DNA from: Gracilariopsis chorda
Taxonomy: Eukaryota > Rhodophyta > Florideophyceae > Gracilariales > Gracilariaceae
NCBI GenBank assembly: GCA_003194525.1
Contig: NBIV01000019.1
Span: forward strand, 248,001 to 312,000
Reading direction: 5' to 3'
DNA: 64,000 nt
Positions 32,980-44,100 of the stretch are shown here, piece after piece (within the stretch, counting starts at the first letter, position 1; each line of letters starts with the position of its first letter). The notes below the pieces were generated by a model, which ran no database searches, had not been told where the DNA came from, and worked only from the letters and a program-made list of their open reading frames with translations. The translations under genes were made by a program, and so were the position numbers.

Positions 32980-33837
32980 ATGGATGGGGATCGAAGTACA
33001 GATACAAGGCGCTTCCTCCGCTTAAAAGGGAACGCAGACTACTATACTTGGCGGATATACATTCGCGAGTTGATGCAAGCCTCACAAGCACTGTTCGTGC
33101 TCAGTCAAGAGCGACCCATAGAGGGACCAAGTAACGCCCAAGCGCAAAACCGCTGAGATGATGCCGATAGGAAAGCACGTTCTTTTATCGTGCAAGCCTT
33201 AGGCATACAACCAATCTTCGCCGTTTCAGACCTACTACAACGAGAGCATTGCACCTCATTAAAAGTATGGACAAAGTTGGAATAAACCTATAAGAAGGAC
33301 AACATCCAGTTCGAGATGAACCTTCGTCAACTTCTAAGTGGTATGATATTCCATGATATTGACGACATACAGAAGCACCTACACGACATGGAATCTATCT
33401 TCTTAGAGCTTGCACGCTTAGGAGATCGAATACCTGATCCCGAACGCACCGCTTGCCTACTTAGAACACTCCCCGAATCTCTACTGGCGATCACTCTCCT
33501 AGCCAACGCCAATAATCTGGAATACGATCAAGTCGTTTCCCTTGTACGTTCTGAAATGGACAAAATAAAGCATCGAAGGTCCACAACTACCTCTGAGGCA
33601 CAAGAAACAAATATAGCACGACAACATCCGTACCCCGCATCCCAGATTTCTCACGCCGAACCAAAACAGTCTACATTCAAATCCAATAATTTCAGATGCT
33701 GGAACTGTGGTAAACTAGGACACATTCGCTCCAAATTCAGAGTAAGAAGAACGACTGAAGTCTCAAATAACAGACATCTTAAACGCGGGAGAAATCGCTT
33801 CCACATGAGAAACAAGAACAGAAAGCAAGAATCATGA
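32980..33837 (+). pseudogene. Copia-type gag, two in-frame stops
   Basis: One frame from ATG 32980 to TGA 33835-33837. It is interrupted by TGA at 33154-33156 and TAA at 33283-33285. The N-terminal ADYYTWRIYIRELMQ and the central ARLGDRIPDPERTACLLRTLP match the Gag (UBN2-type) pattern of copia elements. The zinc knuckle CWNCGKLGHIRSKF (from about 33697) has Phe in place of the last Cys, so RNA binding is probably lost. Confidence 0.85.
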
Positions 33838-33915
33838 GACTCAAACAGGCATGAACAAAACCCAAACCGAAACAATATCCAACGATATAACAATGAACAG
33901 GAGCCACGAGGTTTC

Positions 33916-35181
33916 ATGGCAATCGCTAGAGTTATGCCTTCCTGGTTTGGTAGTAAAGTGGACGCATGGCTCTACTGTGGTGCGACACATGTCTTTCTCA
34001 ACGACAAATCATTGTTCTGGGACTCTTACCGTACTGGAGACCAAACAGTTCGCACATGCTACCGCCTGTCTAGGATCGGAGGATACGGAACTATAAGACA
34101 CCCACTGGGAGATGGATTGAGCCTTCCCGCAAAACACAAACCATCCTTCAACTCTACCCTCATTCCCATCTCAATCCTCGCACAGCATACTCGGATAAAC
34201 TTCTTGAACAACTTAGAGTGCACGTGCTTCATCATCAAACATCCGACCTTTGGTGATGTACTCTACCGATCACAACAGAGGGACGGACTATATCCATTTC
34301 TGAACCCTATTCCCCTGCCAAGAGCACAAACGGGAACTCCGCTCCCAGGTGACAACGCCAAGGGCTGGCATGACAGACTTAGTTACACAGGAAAGGATAG
34401 GCTCTTGTCCTGTTCGGGACAATCGAAAGGGATCCCAAACCTTTTACGCTCCGACGTATACAGCATCCAATGCTCAGACTGCATTGAAGCTGGGAAAAAA
34501 ACGGGCTGCCCTGCAACCCTCAGCATCAACGGCCACTAAGACCTTAGAGCTGTTGCATACAGACCTAACTTGTCCGATCACCCCACTATGATTACAGGGC
34601 TTGAGAAATATGCAGGTCCTCCTTGATGAAAACACAAGATCGTCATCTATATACTTTATGGATAGGAAACGTCAGTTCTTCCCTTCCATAAGATGGTACA
34701 AGGCGCGCGAGGGGAAGGAATTACCAGGCCATAGACCCTAGGGCGTTCGCCTTGACGGAGCGGGTGAAAACCAATCTGACGAATTCATCACATACGCGTC
34801 AGAAAACGGAATCGTCCTCGAGTACATTCCTCCGTACGCCCACCAGTCGAATGGAGCAGTAGAAAAGATCATCCAAGACCTTTGGAAAACTACAAGGACA
34901 TTTATGCACGCCTCACAACCTCCACTAGAGCTATGGGAAGAGGCGATATCCCAAGCAAACTGGATATGTACCCGCCTACCAAACGCCCGTGTAGGGCTGC
35001 CGACTCCCTACAAACTTTGGTTCAAGAGAGATCCATACTTCTCGAGACTTCTGAAGTTTGGACAATTGAAGCATGCATTTACTTACATTTCAGAGACTGC
35101 TCTCAACAAAAAGGTCTTGCCTCGCGCACTTCCCGGACAATTTGTTGGAATGAAATTCATACGCACTCTGTACAAGATCTA
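33916..35181 (+). pseudogene. Copia-type protease and integrase, broken
   Basis: The protease site reads WLYCGATHVF where relatives have a DSGAT motif, so the catalytic Asp is lost. Then comes the pre-integrase motif WHDRLSY with CSDC and GKK. The integrase core has LLHTDLTCPI (about 34550), VRLDGAGENQSDEF (about 34748) and QSNGAVEKIIQDL (about 34846), so the three acidic positions are still visible. At least one frameshift (about 34500) and several stops separate the pieces. Confidence 0.85.
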
Positions 35182-35398
35182 GATTCCTCCGTTACGCAAA
35201 GAAGTGTAGTGTAGACGACAGGGCTTCACGGTCACAAAGGAATGACTCTTTTCAATCAATCAAATGATTGCTTTCTCCTCATTGAGACGAAAAGAAGCCG
35301 AGCGCACAATGCGAGATGCGGACGAGCAGCATATCGAACCATCTCCAGCTCAGTGCTTGGTATGAATGGCAAGGTATGACAACGAGGAACAGTAACTC

Positions 35399-35976
35399 AT
35401 GGTTCCGAATTCCTTTAGAGATGCAAGCAACATTCCGAAGTGGGCCAATGCAATTGATAGGGAGTACGAGGCTCTATACAGCAGAAAGAGGTGGAAGCTG
35501 GTGGACCAGAAACCTGAAATGAAACCGCTGCCATTCCTGTGGACCCTCATCTCGAAGCATCTAAGCAGCAAGCCACTAAAGGTACTGCAAAAAGTTCGAT
35601 GTGTGGTCCGAGGAGATACACAGGAGCCGTACTTGGATTACGACCCGTAAAAGTTGTACGCCCCCGTAGCATGGCTAGACACAATCCGACTCGGGCTGGC
35701 GAAAGCGGCTGCACAAGTTTTAATCATGGAAACCTTGGATATAAGTAACTCCCATTAGTAATGGAACAGCCTACGAATGCGTCGGGCTGTATACCAACAC
35801 GGAAAGGTCTGCTCGCTACTGAAGTCGATGTATGGTGCAAGACAAGCCACACATATCTGGGTATCGCTATTGCATTCAAAGCTGCTAAAGCTAAAATGTC
35901 GGCAGTTGCGAACGGGCAGCCGACTGTACATGTACAAGTCGGGTATTGGGTTTATTATCCTCTTGGTTGTAGTGTA
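35399..35976 (+). pseudogene. Copia-type reverse transcriptase, N-terminal half only
   Basis: Motifs: IPKWANAIDREYEALYSRKRW and VRCVVRGDTQEPYLDYDP, then in other frames LYAPVAWLDTIRLGLAKAA, LLKSMYGARQATHIW and IILLVVVYV. The next residues should be the Asp-Asp of the YVDD box, but the sequence changes to the first bases of the array there. Everything downstream (the rest of RT, RNase H, 3' LTR) is missing from the window. Confidence 0.88.
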
Positions 35977-36903
35977 TGTAAAGGAAAACATCTTCTTTGG
36001 GAGTTGCTTTTACCCTTCTTAGAGGCATTACCGATGTACGGATTTGCCCAAATTGTGGGTTCAATTGTGACGATCTTCGGTGTGAATTTTCCCCTTCAGG
36101 TGAGTTCTAGATGGACTGGTACAGGACAAACGCGTGGCATGCGTGGGAATTGTTGGCTCCAATTTCGGAATTCATTTACCAGGTTAGCTTAATTTGGACC
36201 CTGACACTGGGTCCTCCACGTGTATGGCCCTGAGAAGGTGTGCACTATTTTCTTTAATTAGTTTACATGTTTTTAGTGAACCCTTCTTAGGTGGGAGTGA
36301 CCTCACGGTCGCAAGTTCACAGTAAACTAAACCAAGGCTGGTCTTCAAAACCATCACACTAGTCTGACAAACTAGAGCGGGCTCTGGTCGCAACTGCCCT
36401 CGTAGGTTCACGAATCCATCTGGAGAGTAACCACGTTTGGTTTCAGTACGACTAAACCCTCGGGACCGCTCACGACATCTGTGTAACTACACCGACCGTG
36501 GGTCTAACCTTACTCTGTTTATCTTGTGTATCCTGTTGCAGGACAGATCTCCGCCGCAGTATTGGGTTGTTTCGTTGGTTGTTGTTTTTATTTTACCCCT
36601 TGATTCTCGGGTCTGCTGCCGCTTTGAGCACGACCCTTGCCCCCTGGTTGTTTGGTTCTTTTCCCTCTTTGGGACACTACATTTGCTGAGTACGCTGTCT
36701 ACGTCCCCTCAATTGGATTCTTCTCTGATCTCGTTCCTCTCAGGATTCTTCGTATTCACCTCTACAGATAGAGCCAGTAACCACCGTTAGATTCACACTC
36801 AACACTCGTGTGGAGTAGAGGGCTCGTCTACTGAGTCTACCCTCCATAGGGAGCAAGGACTTGGACGCCTTGAGAGCTACAACCCGCACGGGTTTTGCTC
36901 CAA
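35977..36903 (+). repeat. First LTR of the array (boundary with the copia-type element)
   Basis: Starts TGTAAAGGAAAACATC, against TGTGGAGCAAAACATC in later units, and ends GCTCCA before AAAG and the primer-binding site. It is the only LTR of the array not preceded by a polypurine tract; before it lies copia-type RT sequence ending GTGTA. This identifies it as the real outer 5' end of the insertion. A GTGAGT at 36100 and a TTGCAG ending at 36541 could act as splice sites within the LTR. Confidence 0.75.
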
Positions 36904-36907
36904 AAGT

Positions 36908-36925
36908 GGTCTCCTGACTTAGACT
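36908..36925 (+). promoter_or_regulatory. Primer-binding site of array unit 1
   Basis: TGGTCTCCTGACTTAGAC starts four bases after the LTR. It repeats at 41952, 46998, 52044, 57091 and 62137. 15 of the first 17 bases match the chromovirus site at 21592, the two differences being C/T changes. Confidence 0.7.
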
Positions 36926-37016
36926 CCATATTTGGGATTGCAGTTTGGAACCATTCTTGGTCGCTTGAAGGATTCACCCGTTTTCGGGAGACGTTCTGGA
37001 AGCCGTATTCCGGATA

Positions 37017-37541
37017 GTGAAGGACTCCTTCGTGAGGATTGAAAGTCAGCGAACCTGCATTGTAGGTTTCCTGAAGAAGTTCTTTTTGTGTTCGTTATTC
37101 ACTCTTTGGAAGTCTTGTGATCAAATATTGTGTTGCCCCGAACAGGTTCGGTATTCTATCTGCAGTATGATGCCGCCGGTCCCTGGTCTTTGGAACGTCT
37201 TCACTCAATCCGTTGTGTCGGCGAAAATCGCCTACATAAGGTTGAGGAGGTCAGTACCCGAGAGGCGGGATGATAACAACCTGGATCCGAACCTTCGGAG
37301 AGCACCTTCAGCTGCATTGGGACCTGGAGAGGTTGACATGGTAGCGTAACAGGTTACGACGCCATTGGCAATTGACTGTGGTGATTGCGGTGCTGCTGAG
37401 TTCACTCATTTAGAGTGCATCATGGAGAAGGCCCTTGCGGCTCATGTGGATCTTCAAAGGAGTGTTGTTTCGAATGGGATTTATTCTAGTTCCCTTGAAC
37501 AGGGTGAACCACTTGCGGTGAGTCCCGGTCTGAAAAACTAG
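37017..37541 (+). pseudogene. Array unit 1: gag-position frame of unknown type
   Basis: The first long frame after the primer-binding site, where gag would be expected. 174 codons with one in-frame TAA at 37347-37349; no ATG at its start (GTG). It includes MMPPVPGLWNVFTQ and AIDCGDCGAAEFTHLEC. There is no zinc knuckle or capsid motif I recognise. Equivalents start at 42062, 47108, 52154, 57201 and 62247. Confidence 0.35.
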
Positions 37542-38624
37542 ATCTGGGATATCTGTCATTGGCACAGGGGTCATTCAAACTTGAAGCCTTGGTCTCACTC
37601 CCAAACCGGGATGCGTTTTTTTGGGTATATCCGTATACACATCGATTTCAAATCCTCCATGGAGTCGACTCGCAACCCTGCGTGTCGTCACCATTTCATG
37701 GGTTCTAACGTTGCTGTGCTTGAAACCCCGGTTCAGATTGTACTTTGGATTCATTGGCCTCTTTAGAGAGTCATCGTCTTGTTTGATTTGGTCCCCTGAA
37801 GTCACCGAAGGATCAGGATTCAACCGTTCTTCTGGTTTAGGATGCGTGGTGTACTTCTGTTTCGTGAGGTACTACTGTCACTGTTTAGATGTTTCGTTAT
37901 TGCTTGTTCACAGACCATTCAGGATCCTCTTTTTGAGGTACTGAGACCCGAAGGAGCGGGTAGTGACGTTGTTTACGTTCTTGTTTTGTTTTTGTTTGTT
38001 CACCGATCTGGTGTTATCGAGGTTTCGAATTTTACACAAGTTGGGTTGTGATGGTTTTCCCTCCGCCTTGTTGGGACTCGCGTCTCCGCTTGCATGGGTT
38101 TTCCCATCACGGGAGATTCTTTTCGTCTCATTTGAGAGCTCTCCAAACTTTGGATTATCCTCAAGGGATGAGTGGCCTTCAGAGACACATCTTAACCTCT
38201 GTTGGTGATTCTTCCGCACCTAGATCGAAGATTTACCGATATATCGGTCGCTACCTAAAAGAACTGGGCCTAATCCCCCAAGGGCTCAGTTGCATAACTT
38301 TTGCTGAGTTACTCCTCTATCAGAGGTGACACTGCGTTTTGGATTTCTCCCTGAGTAGTGAAAGGAGGGCAGTATTCCTTCAAAGGCTGTCTCGGCGTGA
38401 GCCGGTCAACCCACAGATGGGAGTTCTACTGTTCCTAAATTGAAGATGCATGACCCGACTGACTCGGTTACAAACGCTCGAATACCTTACCGTTTGGGTT
38501 GCGAAGTAATCAACAATTTGGTTGGAAACTCTGTCAGGAATTGAATGGATACCCTTATTAAGGGAGACGTTATCCATGGTCCAGAACGAGGGAATCTTCG
38601 CTTTGTCACGAGACGCTCGCCGCA

Positions 38625-39197
38625 GTGGTGCTTCAACAGGTCTTACCCTTTGTTGGGTCTATTTACAACTGCGATACAGTTACTCCGAATGCTACGGGTA
38701 CAGATTCGCAGTTACACCCACGTTGGGTTCGCAATTGTATCAGTCGTTCAGTCCGGGACACTTTCAGTAAGGTCCATGTTACCCCATTGAAGGAAGAAGC
38801 TCGAAGGATTTCAAGTCTCATTTTTAAGAAGGTACCTGTTTCTCAGGCCGTTCGCCACAGACGCCAGTTGGTTCTCTGCTACCGATATCCGGTTACTGTC
38901 TACCTAGAGGGCGCTGTGGTTGTTGACCCGTCGTCTGAAAATATCAATGATGACTGAGATTTCTTAAGGACCACCATCTGCCTTTATGATATGATGAACT
39001 CCAAAGGAGACACTTTGAAACTCTTCAAGAGACAATTTGGTGACGTTGAACCTCGTCGGGGACTGTTGAAGTTGAGCACCACTACTGTGTTGATATATGT
39101 CTCACGGAGCATGTCCATAGGCGTGGAATTTGAATTATCAGGTGCAATCAAGATTGAAAACAGCTTGCAACGGTGCACGGGAATTTTAATATCGTGA
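38625..39197 (+). pseudogene. Array unit 1: two adjacent coding-like frames, unknown
   Basis: 38625-38957 (EEARRISSLIFKKVPVSQ, YPVTVYLEGAVVVDP) and 38991-39197 (DTLKLFKRQFGDVEPRRG, VEFELSGAIKIEN) have protein-like composition, with alternating hydrophobic and charged residues. They match no family I know. In units 3 and 4 the end of the first is altered by small changes, so it is not conserved as a protein now. Confidence 0.3.
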
Positions 39198-39219
39198 TTT
39201 TTTTAGCCTGCGACGGCGC

Positions 39220-39558
39220 GTGCCCTGCGCGCAGGTGAGTCGCTACTGCTGTGCCCTCTTGAGATTTGTTGGCCACAGTTGTGACGTACGGCTGGTGAGG
39301 TGCACGCGTGCTATTACCCGACTAATTGGGACGTTGGAAATCACCGTGCACGGTCTAACCGCCACTCTGCCCGGTGAGTGCAATGCGCGAGCTTCTCTGT
39401 CGCCACGGATACGTTCACTGGTCTTGACTACCCTTCTGGGATTTGAAAATTTACCGCCTCGCAGTTACTGCTCCGTCATGGACGTTTTGAAACCCATTCC
39501 ACAATGGGGTAGAACAGATTTCAGAGGTACCCTTTTGTGGTCATTTGGGCACCGTTAA
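39220..39558 (+). pseudogene. Array unit 1: coding-like 112-codon frame, unknown
   Basis: Encodes RYCCALLRFVGHSCDVRLV, TRLIGTLEITVHGLTATLPG and VLKPIPQWGRTDFRGTLLW. It is open in all complete units (44265, 49310, 54356, 59403). Most differences between units change the amino acid (Leu/Pro, Leu/Met, Glu/Gly, Asp/Glu), which argues against present selection for the protein. No domain is recognised. Confidence 0.35.
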
Positions 39559-39975
39559 CGGTTTTTGAAATCTCGTATAGGCGAAGGAATTTGTCGAACC
39601 CTCAGGGTGCTCTCGTTTGCTCCGTTTCCGGAAAGCTCCTGTGAGGGTGTGCCAGCAACATGTACGGACCTCCGCGAGGACGACCGAACACTGGGTTAGT
39701 GAAATGAAGCCGCAGACGGTCATCAGACTGAGCACTCACCACATGGTGTGGTCAGACGCATTATGCGTGGCGTGCATACCCGAAGCTGGGGGTTGTTCTA
39801 CGACATCCGATGTCACCCATACACCTCGTGGAGGAGATTATGGATTCAATCGTTAACCTAACTAGGGACGCTACGTCGTGTTATAATTTACTTTTCTGGG
39901 TGTCTATACCAGTTTTGCGTGATTGTCGTTCATGATCATCCGATATCGGAGTGCTGGTGATATTGAACACAACGT

Positions 39976-40503
39976 ATGACTGTGCGCTGTGCGACTCAGA
40001 AGAGTTCAAATGCAAAACCCTGCAGGACGTTGATCTTCCGCCTGGGGTTACAGTTATCCATGGTGGATGAGGAACCTCGAAATGTGTACACCTGCTTTCA
40101 CAGGTTCGTGACGGTCCGCAGAGTGCGTCATGTCTACACTTCGGAAGGAGAGTCACTGCATCAAATCCGATGGTACGGATGCTGTCCTGAAGAGTATGTA
40201 GAAGTGCAAATAGGACCCCTACCTAGGTGCAAAGTGCTGTGTTGCTACCCAAGAATTTGGTTTTTTCGACCTCCAGAAAGAGTGATCCGAAAACGGAAAC
40301 GCGCCAGCAAGACCTCGACGCGAGGGATGATGGACTCAACTGAGTACTGCCGGAAGTATCTCAAAGGAGATTTTGGGAGGGACCCGATCTTCCTGATCTT
40401 GGTTTTCGCTGAGGATTCGGAAGATAGTGCATCACCGATTACCGGCATATTTCGAATTGAAGTTAGAAGGACTCAAGGAGTGGAGAGGAGAGAGAACCGT
40501 TAA
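39976..40503 (+). pseudogene. Array unit 1: longest frame of the repeat, 175 codons, unknown
   Basis: ATG at 39976. Encodes a basic, Cys-containing protein (VRHVYTSEGESL, YGCCPEEYVEVQIGP, RKRKRASK). It is present at full length in units 1-5 (45023, 50069, 55115, 60162). The five differences between units 1 and 2 that I can see are all amino-acid changes (Arg/His, His/Arg, Arg/Leu, Arg/Trp, Arg/Lys). The frame is thus kept only because copies are young. No family is recognised. Confidence 0.4.
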
Positions 40504-41155
40504 TAGGGAAGAAGAAGATGTACCACAGGCTATTCTGGATGGAAACTGTCATCAAGCGGTGTACTGCATGCGGCAGAGCTCAACCCCGCTGTCGGTGAAC
40601 AATTACGACCCGCTTACGGGAGAAAACCACCATCGTTGGTTCGGTCGGATGAATGTGGCCTGCAACGGCCCAGTTGATCGGTTGCCACCGCAGGGTTCGG
40701 GACTTGCACCTGAACTGGGCACTTGCATGGCCCACAATCCACAGCGAGAACGCAATACCAAAGATGGTTGCCGTACTCGAACCAACTGGTTTGGAGAGTC
40801 CGCCACATGGGATGTTCCTCACGCTAGCACCCGATTTTGGGAGAGTTATCTCTAAGGTGTTCAACCCACTGGTGGTACTCATGATTTCAGCCCCTCAATG
40901 AGTGAAAAGAAGATGATTGACCCAAACTGGGGATGTACTCATGCTAAGTGTCGGTACCGTTCGCTTTCGGTCGTCGTCGCCCGTCAAGTCTGCCGTGTTC
41001 CTCGAACTAAGGAGGGGGATATGTGGAGCAAAACATCTCCTTTGGGAGTTGCTTTTACCCTCCTTAGAGGCATTAACGATGTACGGATTTGCCCAAATTG
41101 TGGGTTCAATTGTGACAATCTTCGGTGCGAATTTTCCCCATCAGGTGAGTTCTAG
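40427..41155 (+). pseudogene. Array unit 1: frame with cysteine cluster running into the next LTR, unknown
   Basis: One frame with a stop at 40853-40855. The first part (GTG start) has NYDPLTGENHHRWFGRMN. The second, from ATG 40898, crosses the polypurine tract and ends 134 bases into the next LTR with ICPNCGFNCDNLRCEF, a four-cysteine cluster that could bind zinc. The ATG-started part is open in all complete units. If a GTGAGT at 41145 were spliced to the TTGCAG in the same LTR, the frame would continue into a short hydrophobic end. This is speculative. Confidence 0.3.
41009..41019 (+). promoter_or_regulatory. Polypurine tract before array LTR 2
   Basis: AAGGAGGGGGA followed by TA and then the TG of the LTR. 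The same sequence precedes LTRs 3-6. It matches the chromovirus tract at 31379-31391 over its full length. Confidence 0.7.
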
Positions 41156-44100
41156 ATGGACTGGTACAGGACAAACGCGTGGCATGCGTGGGAATTGTGG
41201 GCTCCAATTTCGGAATTCATTTACCAGGTTAGCTTAATTTGGACCCTGACACTGGGTCCTCCACGTGTATGGCCCTGAGAAGGTGTGCACTAATTTCTTT
41301 AATTAGTTTACATGTTTCTAGTGAACCCTTCTTAGGTGGGAGTGACCTCACGGTCGCAAGTTCACAGTAAACTAAACCAAGGTTGGTCTTCAAAACCATC
41401 ACTCTAGTCTGACAAACTAGAGCGGGCTCTGGTCGCAACTGCCCTCGTAGGTTCACGAATCCATCTGGAGAGTAACCACGTTTGGTTTCAGTACGACTAA
41501 ACCCTCGGGACCGCTCACGACATCTGTGTAGCTACACCGACCGTGGGTCTAACCTTACTCTGTTTATCTTGTGTATCCTGTTGCAGGACAGATCTCCGCC
41601 GCAGTATTGGGTTGTTTCGTTGGTTGTTGTTTTTATTTTACCCCTTGATTCTCGGGTCTGCTGCCGCTTTGAGCACGACCCTTGCCCCCTGGTTGTTTGG
41701 TTCTTTTCCCTCTTTGGGACACTACATTTGCTGAGTACGCTGTCTACGTCCCCTCAATTGGATTCTTCTCTGATCTCGTTCCTCTCAGGATTCTTCGTAT
41801 TCACCTCTGCAGATAGAGCCAGTAACCACCGTTAGATTCACACCCAACACTCGTGTGGAGTAGAGGGCTCGTCTACTGAGTCTACCCTCCATAGGGAGCA
41901 AGGACTTGGACGCCTTGAGAGCTACAACCCGCACGGGTTTTGCTCCAAAAGTGGTCTCCTGACTTAGACTCCATATTTGGGATTGCAGTTTGGAACCATT
42001 CTTGGTCGCTTGAAGGATTCACCCGTTTTCGGGAGACGTTCTGGAAGCCGTATTCCAGATAGTGAAGGACTCCTTCGTGAGGATTGAAAGTCAGCGAACC
42101 TGCATTGTAGGTTTCCTGAAGAAGTTCTTTTTGTGTTCGTTATTCACTCTTTGGAAGTCTTGTGATCAAATATTTTGTTGCCCCGAACAGGTTCGGTATT
42201 CTATCTGCAGTATGATGCCGCCGGTCCCTGGTCTTTGGAACGTCTTCACTCAATCCGTTGTGTCGGCGAAAATCGCCTACATAAGGTTGAGGAGGTCAGT
42301 ACCCGAGAGGCGGGATGATAACAACCTGGATCCGAACCTTCGGAGAGCACCTTCAGCTGCATTGGGACCTGGAGAGGTTGACAAGGTAGCGTAACAGGTT
42401 ACGACGCCATTGGCAATTGACTGTGGTGATTGCGGTGCTGCTGAGTTCACTCATTTAGAGTTCATCATGGAGAAGGCCCTTGCGGCTCATGTGGATCTTC
42501 AAAGGAGTGTTGTTTCGAATGGGATTTATTCTAGTTCCCTTGAACAGGGTGAACCACTTGCGGTGAGTCCCGGTCTGAAAAACTAGATCTGGGATATCTG
42601 TCATTGGCACAGGGGTCATTCAAACTTGAAGCCTTGGTCTCACTCCCAAACCGGGATGCGTTTTTTTGGGTATATCCGTATACACATCGATTTCAAATCC
42701 TCCATGGAGTCGACTCGCAACCCTGCGTGTCGTCACCATTTCATGGGTTCTAACGTTGCTGTGCTTGAAACCCCGGTTCAGATTGTACTTTGGATTCATT
42801 GGCCTCTTTAGAGAGTCATCGTCTTGTTTGATTTGGTCCCCTGAAGTCACCGAAGGATCAGGATTCAACCGTTCTTCCGGTTTTAGGATGCGTGGTTTAC
42901 TTCTGTTTCGTGAGGTACTACTGTCACTGTTTAGATGTTTCGTTATTGCTTGTTAACAGACCATTCAGGATCCTCTTTTTGAGGTACTGAGACCCGAAGA
43001 AGCGGGTAGTGACGTTGTTTACGTTCTTGTTTTGTTTTTGTTTGTTCACCGATCTGGTGTTATCGAGGTTTCGAATTTTACACAAGTTGGGTTGTGATGG
43101 TTTTCCCTCCGCCTTGTTGGGACTCGCGTCTCCGCTTGCATGGGTTTTCCCATCACGGGAGATTCTTTTCGTCTCATTTGAGAGCTCTCCAAACTTTGGA
43201 TTATCCTCAAGGATGAGTGGCCTTCAGAGACACATCTTTACCTCTGTTGGTGATTCTTCCGCACCTAGATCGAAGATTTACCGATATATCGGTCGCTACC
43301 TAAAAGAACTGGGCCTAATCCCCCAAGGGCTCAGTTGCATAACTTTTGCTGAGTTACTCCTCTATCAGAGGTGACACTGCGTTTTGGATTTCTCCCTGAG
43401 TAGTGAAAGGAGGGCAGTATTCCTTCAAAGGCTGTCTCGGCGTGAGCCGGTCAACCCACAGATGGGAGTTCTACTGTTCCTAAATTGAAGATGCATGACC
43501 CGACTTACTCGGTTACAAACGCTCGAATACCTTACCGTTTGGGTTGCGAAGTAATCAACAATTTGGTTGGAAACTCTGTCAGGAATTGAATGGATACCCT
43601 TATTAAGGGAGACGTTATCGATGGTCCAGAACGAGGGAATCTTCGCTTTGTCGCGAGACGCTCGCCGCAGTGGTGCTTCAACAGGTCTTACCCTTTGTTG
43701 GGTCTATTTACAACTGCGATACAGTTACTCCGAATGCTACGGGTACAGATTCGCAGTTACACCCACGTTGGGTTCGCAATTGTATCACTCGTTCAGTCCG
43801 GGACACTTTCAGTAAGGTCCATGTTACCCCATTGAAGGAAGAAGCTCGAAGGATTTCAAGTCTCATTTTTAAGAAGGTACCTGTTTCTCAGGCCGTTCGC
43901 CACAGACGCCAGTTGGTTCTCTGCTACCGATATCCGGTTACTGTCTACCTAGAGGGCGCTGTGGTTGTTGACCCGTCGTCTGAAAATATCAATGATGACT
44001 GAGATTTCTTAAGGACCACCATCTGCCTTTATGATATGATGAACTCCAAAGGAGACACTTTGAAACTCTTCAAGAGACAATTTGGTGACGTTGAACCTCG

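Larger units (their letters stand above)
32980..35976 (+). mobile_element. Ty1/copia-type retrotransposon, decayed and truncated at the RT active site
   Basis: Gag, protease, integrase and then reverse transcriptase, the gene order that separates copia-type (Pseudoviridae) from Ty3-type elements. All parts are broken by stops and frameshifts. Its reverse transcriptase stops at the YVDD box, where the 5 kb tandem array begins (35977). The array therefore appears to have inserted into this already present element. Neither LTR of this element can be identified in the window. Confidence 0.9.
35977..41021 (+). mobile_element. Array unit 1
   Basis: LTR 35977-36903; internal region 36904-41008; polypurine tract AAGGAGGGGGA 41009-41019. 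It is the most divergent unit, mainly in its first 30 bases and in scattered substitutions (for example TTGTGTTGCC at 37129, TTTTGTTG in the others). The coding-like frames described below use the coordinates of this unit. Confidence 0.9.

Noticed and set aside
36437-36790. 117-codon hydrophobic frame repeated in the array units (36437, 41482, 46528 and others)
   Set aside because: It lies wholly within the LTR, starts with GTG, and the hydrophobic residues come from T-rich sequence. It is broken by indels in units 4 and 6.
37621-38208. Several overlapping 80-110 codon frames with membrane-protein-like composition in each unit
   Set aside because: Three overlapping frames of the same T-rich DNA all look hydrophobic, which is a composition effect. 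None has a motif, and small indels change them between units.
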